Below, piece by piece: positions 1 through 6,149 of a DNA stretch of 19,204 nucleotides. Source of the DNA: JAZLEZ01 sp045615505 (GTDB taxonomy: Bacteria > Spirochaetota > Spirochaetia > Sphaerochaetales > Sphaerochaetaceae); contig JAZLEZ010000019.1 of NCBI GenBank assembly GCA_045615505.1, positions 1-19,204 of the forward strand, in the 5' to 3' direction. The notes beneath the pieces were generated by a model. That model saw nothing but the letters and a program-made list of their open reading frames with translations. It had not been told where the DNA came from and made no database searches. The position numbers and the translations under genes were made by a program. Every line of letters starts with the position of its first letter. Position 1 is the stretch's first letter.

Positions 1-689
1 AAACAAAGATTTGAAATTCTTAAAATGGTTGAGAAAGCCAGATGTATGTGTTACTCGCAGGCAAAGCATTCTGAGTTCGGAGAAAGTGGTAAGTACATCC
101 AATTCAGTTCTGATTCCAAGATTCTTCCTTCAATCAATGAAAGGAACATAACGGTCTGACAGTCAAGGTTGTTGCCGATTCTGCTGAAAATCTTTACAGA
201 AAAATGAAAAACTATGAATTGGACTTCATCATTGTATCGGATAAGCTTCAGGATCCTTCGCTTTGTTACTATTCTTTGGAGAGTGATTCTCTTGAACTTA
301 TCGTCTCTCCTATGCACAGACTTGCTTCAAAAAAAACCGTTGCAATTGAAGATATTAAAAACGAGCACTACATTTTGCGTACTTCTCTGTCGGATTCCAG
401 ACGGCTTCTTTCAAAATCCATGAAAAAGGCCAATCATTCGATAGATGAGTTGGATGTTGCCCTTGAGTTGGATAATGTCGCAACAATCAAGGATCTTATC
501 CGTCGCGATTTCGGGGTGTCCATTCTTGCAAAGAGTTCTTGTATGGATGAAATAGCTAAAAGAAAGCTTGTTTCCATCCCGATTGAGAATCTCAATCTTC
601 AGCGTGATATTAGTATCGCTTGTACAAATGATTGCGGTCACAAAGACATTATTCAGGGTATCGTTGATTTCTATAACTCAATGAAATAA
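1..689 (+). pseudogene. LysR-type transcriptional regulator, 5'-truncated by window edge and frameshifted
   Basis: Reading frame 1 from base 1 encodes the end of a LysR linker helix and the start of its effector-binding domain (residues ending ...KILPSINE), then hits TGA at 154-156. Frame 3 takes over at 141 after a TGA at 138-140 (KEHNGLTVKVVADS...) and runs to the stop at 687-689. The two halves join smoothly as one LysR effector domain, so about one base appears to be missing in the GAAAGG stretch at 139-144. The first ATG in the downstream frame is at 204, giving 161 aa that lack the HTH and could not bind DNA alone. Family knowledge: LysR proteins bind DNA through an N-terminal HTH and sense a small molecule through two alpha/beta subdomains. 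The rlmN gene begins 21 bp downstream. The break could be a real lesion or a one-base sequence error; I cannot tell which. The ligand is unknown. Confidence 0.72.
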
Positions 690-710
690 ACTCTTACTGT
701 CGGTAAAAAA

Positions 711-1742
711 ATGGCAGCAGAATCACTATTTGCAAAAACTCCATCTCAACTCTGTGAAATATTGGGTCTTATCAAGGCTTTTCAGGGCAAACAGGTTTAT
801 CAATGGCTTGTTAAGGGAGTTTCTTCTTTTGATGAAATGACCAATCTGAGTCTCTCTCTTCGTGCTTCTTTGAAGGAAAAGTATCCGTTTATTTATTCGT
901 CCTCTGTTGTCTGTTCCCATAAGGATGATTCCGGAGCTGCAAAACTTGCTCTTCGTCTTTTTGACGGTAACATCATAGAATGTGTTCTTCTCACAGATCG
1001 TGAAAACAATCTTACTGCCTGTCTTTCAAGTCAGGTCGGTTGTGCAATGGGCTGTAAATTCTGCAGAACCGGTACTCTGAATCTCAAGCGTAATCTCTAC
1101 GACTTTGAAATTATCGAGCAATTCATGCATCTTGAAAAAGCAGCCGGTTTCAAGATTTCCCACATTGTATTCATGGGCATGGGCGAGCCTTTTGCCAATC
1201 TTGAAAATGTTCTTTCTGCAATTTCCTTTCTTCATGACCCCGAAGGTTTTGGTATTTCACATCGTCGAATTACAATTTCTACTTGCGGTGTTGTTTCCGG
1301 AATAAAAGAACTTGCGAAGCGGGAAGTGCCGGTAAAACTCGCCGTTTCTCTTGTTGCCGCTGATGATTCCAAGCGCTCATCCATAATGCCTGTCAACAGA
1401 ACTTATAATCTGGATTCTTTACGCACAGCTCTAACGGAGTTTCAGAAAGTATCCGGCCGCCGTTTTACCTTTGAGTACTGTATGATCCGAAATCTTAACA
1501 TCTCCGAAAAGGATGCTGACAATCTTGCCCGCTTCTGCCATGGTCTTGAAGTTGTAGTCAATCTCATTCCTTTCAATCCCTGCCCGGAACTTCCATATAC
1601 AACACCAACTGATTCGGAAATCCGTTTTTTTACATCTCTTCTGGATAAGAAAGGTATTGCTTATACCATTCGAATCAGCAGGGGAAGATCGATTAGAGGT
1701 GCTTGCGGTCAGCTTGCAGGTAAATTGCAATCTTCCGATTAA
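711..1742 (+). CDS. rlmN: Dual-specificity 23S rRNA A2503 / tRNA A37 C2-methyltransferase RlmN
   Basis: This 343-aa protein is a radical-SAM RNA methyltransferase. The family methylates C2 of A2503 in 23S rRNA and of A37 in some tRNAs, in the cytoplasm. The cluster motif CxxxCxxC is visible as C111, C115 and C118 (GCAMGCKFC), preceded by SSQVG. GMGEP at about 156-160 is the SAM-binding segment. C332 in GACGQLAGK near the C-terminus matches the cysteine that forms the methyl-carrying intermediate. Length is normal to slightly short for the family (E. coli about 384). The start at 711 is the only one giving the usual N-terminal helical domain; no strong Shine-Dalgarno is seen (TAAAAAA precedes ATG). 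It lies 21 bp after the broken LysR gene and may be read through from it. Cfr, the resistance paralogue methylating C8, is less likely given the overall RlmN-like sequence and housekeeping setting. Confidence 0.95.
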   Translation: MAAESLFAKTPSQLCEILGLIKAFQGKQVYQWLVKGVSSFDEMTNLSLSLRASLKEKYPFIYSSSVVCSHKDDSGAAKLALRLFDGNIIECVLLTDRENNLTACLSSQVGCAMGCKFCRTGTLNLKRNLYDFEIIEQFMHLEKAAGFKISHIVFMGMGEPFANLENVLSAISFLHDPEGFGISHRRITISTCGVVSGIKELAKREVPVKLAVSLVAADDSKRSSIMPVNRTYNLDSLRTALTEFQKVSGRRFTFEYCMIRNLNISEKDADNLARFCHGLEVVVNLIPFNPCPELPYTTPTDSEIRFFTSLLDKKGIAYTIRISRGRSIRGACGQLAGKLQSSD

Positions 1743-1828
1743 CAGCCTCCGTTTTCTACATTCCCGATACAACAAACAGTCTTTCGTTCACACAGCTCCC
1801 TTTTACGAAATTGAACTCACCGGATGCA

Positions 1829-1850
1829 ATTTGTCCCAAAACTGGACAAA
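1829..1850. repeat. GGACAAA dyad element, first copy
   Basis: ATTTGTCC and GGACAAAA flank a 7-nt spacer (CAAAACT), giving 7-bp perfect inverted arms. The same dyad recurs at 2067-2089 and, slightly degraded, at about 2034-2057 and in the inverted block at 4301-4451. It could be a protein-binding dyad or an RNA hairpin; no T-run follows, so it is not a typical intrinsic terminator for rlmN. The remainder of the gap from 1743 to 1828 shows no gene or clear signal. Confidence 0.6.
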
Positions 1851-1887
1851 ACGGGCAGTTAATTGTCCAAATACAGGTGAAATGACT

Positions 1888-2001
1888 CAACCTGCGGTTG
1901 AAGGAGCAACCTGCGGTTGATGGAGCAACCTGCGGTTGATGGAGCAACCGGCAGTTGATGAAGCAACCGGCAGCTGATGGAGCAACCTGCGATTGAAAAG
2001 C
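1888..2001. repeat. 19-nt tandem repeat array A (six units)
   Basis: Units begin with CAACC at 1888, 1907, 1926, 1945, 1964 and 1983, exactly 19 nt apart. The consensus is CAACCTGCGGTTGATGGAG; the last unit is degenerate. Each unit contains the small dyad CAACC-NGC-GGTTG. Units abut with no spacers, so this is not CRISPR. The array lies between rlmN and ychF in a 615-bp gap that contains no supportable gene. Confidence 0.9.
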
Positions 2002-2130
2002 TCCAGCTGGTGAAAATGGACAAACTGAGGTGCGTTTGGTCCCAAAATTGGACAAAACGGACAGCAATTTGTCCCAAAATTGGACAAATCAAGCTGTAGT
2101 TTGTCCAAAAGCGAACGGAATGGTGCAACC
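1982..2130 (+). repeat. About 150-bp interspersed repeat, left copy (inverted partner at 4301-4451)
   Basis: This block aligns with the reverse complement of 4301-4451 at roughly 90% identity by eye, and better across its core (about 2010-2115). It contains several GGACAAA/TTTGTCC elements, including a perfect 8-bp-arm dyad at 2067-2089 (ATTTGTCC, 7-nt spacer, GGACAAAT). Both ends carry the GCAACC motif of the 19-nt arrays. With its partner it brackets ychF and the minus-strand nuclease gene. No transposase or coding capacity is seen; it looks like a non-autonomous or structural repeat family. Confidence 0.85.
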
Positions 2131-2281
2131 TGCGGAGGCTGGAGTTACCGGCGGGCGGGATGGAGCAACCGGCAGCTGATGGACCAACCGGCGGTTGATG
2201 AAGCAACCTGCAGCTGAAGGACCAACCTGCGGAAGTGTGATGCAACCGGCGGTTGATGAAGCAACCTGTGGTTGATGGAGA
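2126..2281. repeat. 19-nt tandem repeat array B (eight degenerate units)
   Basis: CAACC (or TTACC) unit starts occur at 2126, 2145, 2166, 2185, 2204, 2223, 2243 and 2262, mostly 19 nt apart with 20-21 nt steps where small insertions occurred. Units match array A (CAACC-NGC-GGTTGATGRAG) but are more diverged. The array stops about 27 bp before the putative -10 of ychF. Confidence 0.85.
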
Positions 2282-2307
2282 ATTATACTCTGTAGAGCAA
2301 CCTCTTT

Positions 2308-2328
2308 TATAATCATTATTAAAATGAT
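2308..2328 (+). promoter_or_regulatory. Putative -10 box and overlapping dyad upstream of ychF
   Basis: A perfect TATAAT lies at 2308-2313, about 45 bp upstream of the ychF ATG. No good -35 is at the right distance (2284-2290 reads TATACTC). An inverted repeat ATCATT-ATTAA-AATGAT at 2312-2328 overlaps the -10 and start region and could be an operator. The ychF ribosome site GGAGAAGAG follows at about 2345-2353. Confidence 0.4.
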
Positions 2329-2357
2329 AACATCTGCCTGTTACGGAGAAGAGAATT

Positions 2358-3458
2358 ATGGGACTTAACTGTGGTATTGTAGGACTACCGAATGTAGGAA
2401 AATCAACTATTTTTTCAGCTCTCACATCATCCAAAGCCGAGGCTGCCAACTATCCTTTCTGCACAATTGAACCGAATGTAGGCGTTGTCGCTGTCCCTGA
2501 TGAAAGACTGGATAAAATTGTTCAGCTAATTCCTACCGCAAAAGTTATCCCCGCTGTAACGGAGTTTGTTGATATTGCAGGACTTGTAGCAGGAGCGTCA
2601 AAAGGTGAGGGATTGGGTAATAAGTTTCTCGCAAATATTCGCGAAGTCGGTGTAATAGCCCATGTTGTCAGATGTTTTGATAACCCTGATATTATTCATG
2701 TAAACAACAGAATCGATCCGGCCTCAGATATAGAAACCATTAAAATCGAGCTTGCTCTGGCAGACCTTGAAACCGTTCAGCGCCGTTATGAAAAACAGTC
2801 CAAAATGGCAAAAGTTGCCCGAGACCCAAAGGATATTGCCGCTGTTCCTGTTTTGGAAAAGCTGATAAAAGCTCTCTCTGATGGTAAAACAGCCCGATCT
2901 GTAATTACTTCGGAAGATGAAGAAGCCATTGTAAAAGATTTATTTCTTATTACTATGAAACCTGTCATTTATGTTTGCAACATAGACGAAGAATCCATCG
3001 GTAATGATAACGAATATGTGAAAATTGTCAGAGATATTGCTACAAAGGACAATGCCAGCGTTGTAACAATATGCGGCAAGACAGAGGCCGAAATAGCTGC
3101 TATGGAATCCGAAGAAGATCGACTGGAATTCCTGCAGGCCCTCGGTTTGGAAGACAGCGGTATGAATCAGCTTATCAAGAAAGCTTACGAAACTCTCGGA
3201 CTCAGAACATTCTTCACTGCCGGAAGCGATGAGGACAGGGCATGGACTTTTAAGGCCGGTTCCAAAGCTCCTCAAACAGCAGGTGTAATCCACACCGATT
3301 TTGAGAAAGGTTTTATCCGTGCCGAGGTTTTCAGCTGTAATGATTTGTTCGAATATGGAAGTGAGGCAAAGGTCAAGGAAGCCGGCAAACTACGCATTGA
3401 AGGTAAGGAATATGTGGTACAGGACGGAGATATCATGCACTTCCGCTTTAACAATTAG
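2358..3458 (+). CDS. ychF: Redox-regulated ribosome-associated ATPase YchF (Obg family)
   Basis: This 366-aa protein has the full family length. The P-loop GLPNVGKST is at residues 9-17 and the G3 motif DIAG at 72-75. The G4 position reads NIDE at 208-211, the NxxE form that makes YchF/OLA1 proteins prefer ATP over GTP. A coiled-coil insert follows G3 (about 125-195) and a TGS domain closes the protein from about 283. Family knowledge: YchF binds ribosomes and is linked to translation fidelity and oxidative-stress responses; its exact role is unsettled. The start at 2358 has a clear ribosome site. The gene sits alone on the plus strand behind repeat arrays, and its last 11 bp are shared with the convergent nuclease gene, so both cannot have independent terminators there. 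Confidence 0.97.
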   Translation: MGLNCGIVGLPNVGKSTIFSALTSSKAEAANYPFCTIEPNVGVVAVPDERLDKIVQLIPTAKVIPAVTEFVDIAGLVAGASKGEGLGNKFLANIREVGVIAHVVRCFDNPDIIHVNNRIDPASDIETIKIELALADLETVQRRYEKQSKMAKVARDPKDIAAVPVLEKLIKALSDGKTARSVITSEDEEAIVKDLFLITMKPVIYVCNIDEESIGNDNEYVKIVRDIATKDNASVVTICGKTEAEIAAMESEEDRLEFLQALGLEDSGMNQLIKKAYETLGLRTFFTAGSDEDRAWTFKAGSKAPQTAGVIHTDFEKGFIRAEVFSCNDLFEYGSEAKVKEAGKLRIEGKEYVVQDGDIMHFRFNN

Positions 3459-4185
3459 AGTTTAGCAGGTATTTTTTAATTATCTTTTCTGCATACTGTG
3501 TGTCCAATGACTGAAGTGAGCTCTCCATAGTAATTATAAGATTTTCTCCCGAAGAGTATCCGTGTTCTTCATAGAAAGAGAGTTTCTCAATAGCACTTTT
3601 GCAATAATCGGGGTTATCCATCTTTCCGAAATGTTCCCAGATGTATTCTTTCCTTGTTTTTATGTTTAAAACAAGAAAGTCGGGACATTTCAGTTGTTTT
3701 CCAAGTAGAATCGAGGGTTCATAATGATATGGTACAGAATAGCGTTTGAGCATATCCGCTATTATCAGTTCACTTTTAGATCTGACATGCTCTCCGTTTG
3801 CCGAAAAGAATTCCGTATTGTCCGGTTTGGCCATTGAAGAATGGTACTTGTTCTTCCATTTTTCTACATAGTTGTCATTCATCAGTATTTGAAAATGAGC
3901 AATTTTCTTAATTTCTTCAGGCAGTTTGTCATAAGCTTTCTCAAATGAAAATGAAATTGATTTCAGTTCATTATCTATCAGGTTGACAGCTTCCTTGTAA
4001 AGCATATTTCTGCTTATTTCTATTAATTGGGCTGATTCTTTGTATGAAATATAAGATTGTTTACCATTGACTTTCTTATAGAACTTCACTCTTTCTTCAT
4101 CGTGTTTGACATATATTGTCTCAGATGTAATAGTTCCAACAATTTCCTTCTTAATTCTTTTAATGTAATTTTGTCTGTCTTCCAT
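3448..4185 (-). CDS. Uncharacterised PD-(D/E)XK-like nuclease family protein
   Basis: This 245-aa protein is the only minus-strand gene of the window. The first ~125 residues are Lys/Glu-rich and helical (about 50-120), with no recognised domain. The C-terminal half resembles a restriction-endonuclease fold: E139 in HVRSKSE, D169 in CPDF and E184 in YIWEHFG, followed by NPDYCKSAIEK and a GENLIITMES strand. This pattern (SKSE, PDF, EHFG, NP-Y) is familiar from hypothetical proteins in Firmicutes and other gut bacteria; I know of no demonstrated function. The usual catalytic Lys after the last Glu is not obvious (EHF), so activity is uncertain. GAGGAG lies just upstream of its ATG. Its 3' end overlaps ychF by 11 bp, and the pair is bracketed by ~150-bp inverted repeats. 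It may be a host-genome or defence nuclease, but there is no partner gene such as a methylase or helicase next to it. Confidence 0.75.
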   Translation of the reverse strand: MEDRQNYIKRIKKEIVGTITSETIYVKHDEERVKFYKKVNGKQSYISYKESAQLIEISRNMLYKEAVNLIDNELKSISFSFEKAYDKLPEEIKKIAHFQILMNDNYVEKWKNKYHSSMAKPDNTEFFSANGEHVRSKSELIIADMLKRYSVPYHYEPSILLGKQLKCPDFLVLNIKTRKEYIWEHFGKMDNPDYCKSAIEKLSFYEEHGYSSGENLIITMESSLQSLDTQYAEKIIKKYLLNSNC

Positions 4186-4300
4186 ATTCTTCTCCTCTTT
4201 TTTTTGACGAATCAGGGTCTTTCGTCATTTAATTATCCCTAACGGAACCCTATAAAACTGCCGGTTGCTCCGTCAGTAGCCGATTTTTTCTTCCGCTGTC

Positions 4301-4451
4301 GGTTGCTCCCATTTCGTTCGCTTTTGGACAAACTACAGCTTGATTTGTCCAATTTTGGGACAATTCGCTGTCCGTTTTGTCCAATTTTGTGACCAAACGC
4401 ACCTCAGTTTGTCCAATTTCACCAGCTGCAAGCTTTTCAGCTGCCGGTTGC
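4301..4451 (-). repeat. About 150-bp interspersed repeat, right copy (inverted relative to 1982-2130)
   Basis: The reverse complement of this block matches 1982-2130 at about 90% by eye, with mismatches concentrated at the GCAACC ends. It carries the same series of GGACAAA/TTTGTCC elements. Additional stray GGTTGCTCC motifs (reverse complement of the 19-nt array units) lie at about 4263-4271 and 4301-4309. Relative to the nuclease gene it has the same orientation that the left copy has relative to ychF: both lie 5' of the start codon. The 397-bp gap 4186-4582 holds this repeat, a candidate promoter and no gene. Confidence 0.85.
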
Positions 4452-4534
4452 CCCTTTTCACCTGCTTTGAAAACGGCTTCATTTTTTCTACATACCTATA
4501 TTCCAAAAAGTGAATCAAAAACAATAAAGTATAG

Positions 4535-4563
4535 TTGACGAGAAATCTCTGCCGTCATAAATT
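4535..4563 (+). promoter_or_regulatory. Candidate sigma-70-like promoter for the acidic protein / sugar kinase pair
   Basis: TTGACG (4535-4540) and TAAATT (4558-4563) are separated by 17 bp, which gives a start near 4569. AGGAG at 4572-4576 and ATG at 4583 follow, implying a very short leader. Confidence 0.45.
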
Positions 4564-4582
4564 ACAAAGCAAGGAGTGTTAT

Positions 4583-4831
4583 ATGCCAAAGCGTTACTAC
4601 GATGAGGATGACGATTATAAAGGAATCTACGATGAAGATATAGAAGAGTCTGAGGATGATTTTGAGGATGAAGATTTGGATGACGAGGACTTCCTTGATT
4701 CCTATGACACACCTATAAGAGACTTCGAGGATGACGACGAAATGGAAGAAGGCGATGACGAGGAAGATGATATTCTCGAAGACGGATTCTACTATGACGA
4801 TGACTCGGAAGACGAAGACGACGAATACTGA
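4583..4831 (+). CDS. Small, extremely acidic hypothetical protein
   Basis: The 82-aa product contains 48 Asp or Glu residues by my count, plus many Tyr and Phe, and only two Lys. There are no membrane segments, Cys residues or recognised domains; it should be soluble and largely disordered. The ATG at 4583 is preceded by AGGAG (4572-4576) at good spacing, which supports translation and excludes the upstream TTG at 4535. The stop is 2 bp before the FGGY kinase start, which has no ribosome site of its own, so the two are probably translationally coupled. Such polyacidic proteins can act as nucleic-acid mimics, cation binders or chaperone-like tails, but nothing here decides between these. The function is unknown. 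Confidence 0.7.
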   Translation: MPKRYYDEDDDYKGIYDEDIEESEDDFEDEDLDDEDFLDSYDTPIRDFEDDDEMEEGDDEEDDILEDGFYYDDDSEDEDDEY

Positions 4832-4833
4832 AA

Positions 4834-6018
4834 ATGATACTTGTTGCAGATGTAGGAACCACATTCTTTAAAGTCGGTCTTGTGAATGAAGACGGACGGC
4901 TCGTCTGCTACGACAGAACTGTAATAAAAAACCACTTGAACACTGCAAATGATACTTCGAATTGGATTGAAGCATTCATTGATGTATTGAAGAAAATCAA
5001 TATCGGGGAAAGAAACATAGAATCCGTAATAGTAAGCGGTAACGGACCGACACTTGTACCCGGAAACGGGGGAACGGCCTTTCTTTACACATTTGAGGCT
5101 CTCTCTGAATCGGCATTAATAAAAGACAAGACAGGCATTGATTTGCTGCCTACAATGTTCTTACCGAAGGCACTGTACATAAAGAACAATATGCCGGCAC
5201 TCTGGAAGAATACGGAGTATTTCCTTTCTACTCCTGAATTTATTTCATATCAGCTGACCGGCATTGCCAGAACGGTAATGCCTCTGGAAGGACTCCGGAA
5301 ATGGTATTGGAATGATGATTGTCTTGAAGAACTCGGAATTGAAAAAGAGAAATTTCCCCCATTTGTCAGAAGCGGAGAATACTTGGGAAAAGTAACATCA
5401 AAGGCCGCAAAAATCTTCGGAATAAAAGAAGGAACTCCCGTGCTGGCAGGATGCCCGGACTTTGTTTGTGCGATAGTCGGAAGCGGAGCTATGCATCGGG
5501 AAATGATCTGCAATCGAAGCGGAACAAGCGAAGGCATAAATTACTGCAGCGCAAAGCCTGTAAATAATCCTGTTTATATGAGCTATAGACATCCGAACGG
5601 AAAAGACTGGAATGTAAGCTATGTAATACCGCAGAGCGGTTTGGCAATAGAAGAGGCACGAAATGCAACCGGATTCAACCGTATCAGTTATGATGAAATG
5701 TTCAGCTACATACAGCAACATGATGATGAGAAGTCAAAGATAATCAAGGATGTATGTCTCAAACTATGTGAAAATGTCAGAGATGCAATCAGCAAAGTAG
5801 CCGACGGCGAAGTATCTGAAATCAGACTTACAGGAGGACCGTCGAAATCTGATTTCCTGAATAAAATGAGGGCAGAGGTGACCGGATGCAGAGTTTGTAC
5901 GCTCGAAACACCTGAAGCAGGACTCAGCGGACTCGGTATTATAGCCCTTGCATCGCAGAACCGTGAAGACCTTACAAATCTTGCAGACCGCCTTGTGAAA
6001 GTTCGAAAAATCTATTGA
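4834..6018 (+). CDS. FGGY-family carbohydrate kinase (xylulokinase-like), short form
   Basis: The 394-aa protein starts with the ASKHA phosphate-binding signature (MILVADVGTTFFKVGL, residues 1-16). It carries the FGGY catalytic Asp in GCPDF (D209), a second nucleotide-binding segment LTGGPSKSDFLNKM (332-345), and the adenosine-motif-like EAGLSGLGIIALA (361-373). FGGY enzymes phosphorylate sugars such as xylulose, ribulose, gluconate or glycerol with ATP. Typical members have about 490-520 residues; this one is about 100 shorter, mostly in the second domain, so substrate and even activity are uncertain. No sugar isomerase, transporter or regulator is adjacent. It is coupled to the small acidic protein, and metK follows after 131 bp. 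I am confident of the family and not of the substrate. Confidence 0.85.
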   Translation: MILVADVGTTFFKVGLVNEDGRLVCYDRTVIKNHLNTANDTSNWIEAFIDVLKKINIGERNIESVIVSGNGPTLVPGNGGTAFLYTFEALSESALIKDKTGIDLLPTMFLPKALYIKNNMPALWKNTEYFLSTPEFISYQLTGIARTVMPLEGLRKWYWNDDCLEELGIEKEKFPPFVRSGEYLGKVTSKAAKIFGIKEGTPVLAGCPDFVCAIVGSGAMHREMICNRSGTSEGINYCSAKPVNNPVYMSYRHPNGKDWNVSYVIPQSGLAIEEARNATGFNRISYDEMFSYIQQHDDEKSKIIKDVCLKLCENVRDAISKVADGEVSEIRLTGGPSKSDFLNKMRAEVTGCRVCTLETPEAGLSGLGIIALASQNREDLTNLADRLVKVRKIY

Positions 6019-6042
6019 TTCGGTCGAAGCAAAACTGTATCC

Positions 6043-6048
6043 TATACT
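6043..6048 (+). promoter_or_regulatory. Possible -10 box for metK
   Basis: TATACT (5 of 6 matches to TATAAT) lies about 100 bp upstream of the metK ATG. No convincing -35 lies at 17 bp; TTGATT at 6015-6020 is 22 bp away. If used, it would give a leader of about 95 nt containing the hairpin at 6096-6130. Confidence 0.25.
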
Positions 6049-6095
6049 CCGACGTGATTTAAAACCTAATTGCAGCGTCGTAAAAAAAGTTGCTA

Positions 6096-6142
6096 AAAAG
6101 GAGTTCCCGCTGGTATGCGCCTCTCCTTTTACATTTTGGAGG
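6096..6142 (+). promoter_or_regulatory. metK leader hairpin with alternative pairing to the ribosome-binding site
   Basis: AAAAGGAG (6096-6103) and CTCCTTTT (6123-6130) form a perfect 8-bp stem. An inner CGC/GCG stem (6108-6110 with 6117-6119) closes a 6-nt loop. TTTTACATTTT follows, so the hairpin resembles an intrinsic terminator or attenuator. The 3' arm region CCTCTCC (6120-6126) can instead pair with the metK ribosome site GGAGG (6138-6142), 8 nt before the ATG at 6150. These two pairings exclude each other. No known SAM-riboswitch sequence was recognised. The hairpin may end the kinase transcript, control metK, or do both. Confidence 0.4.
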
Positions 6143-6149
6143 TGTTACT

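Noticed and set aside
1888..2281. CRISPR-like array
   Set aside because: Units are 19 nt and contiguous, with no unique spacers and no cas genes.
1859..2449. Open frame of 196 aa on the minus strand across the repeat arrays
   Set aside because: Its residues are translations of the 19-nt repeats (AGCSINRRL-type), several frames are open alike, and it runs into ychF. No ribosome site was found.
4562..4864. Hydrophobic ORF on the minus strand
   Set aside because: It is the complement of Asp/Glu codons (Val/Ile/Phe) of the acidic protein gene.
6090..6149. Longer N-terminus of MetK
   Set aside because: The 20 extra residues do not belong to the family, and the strong GGAGG sits before 6150.
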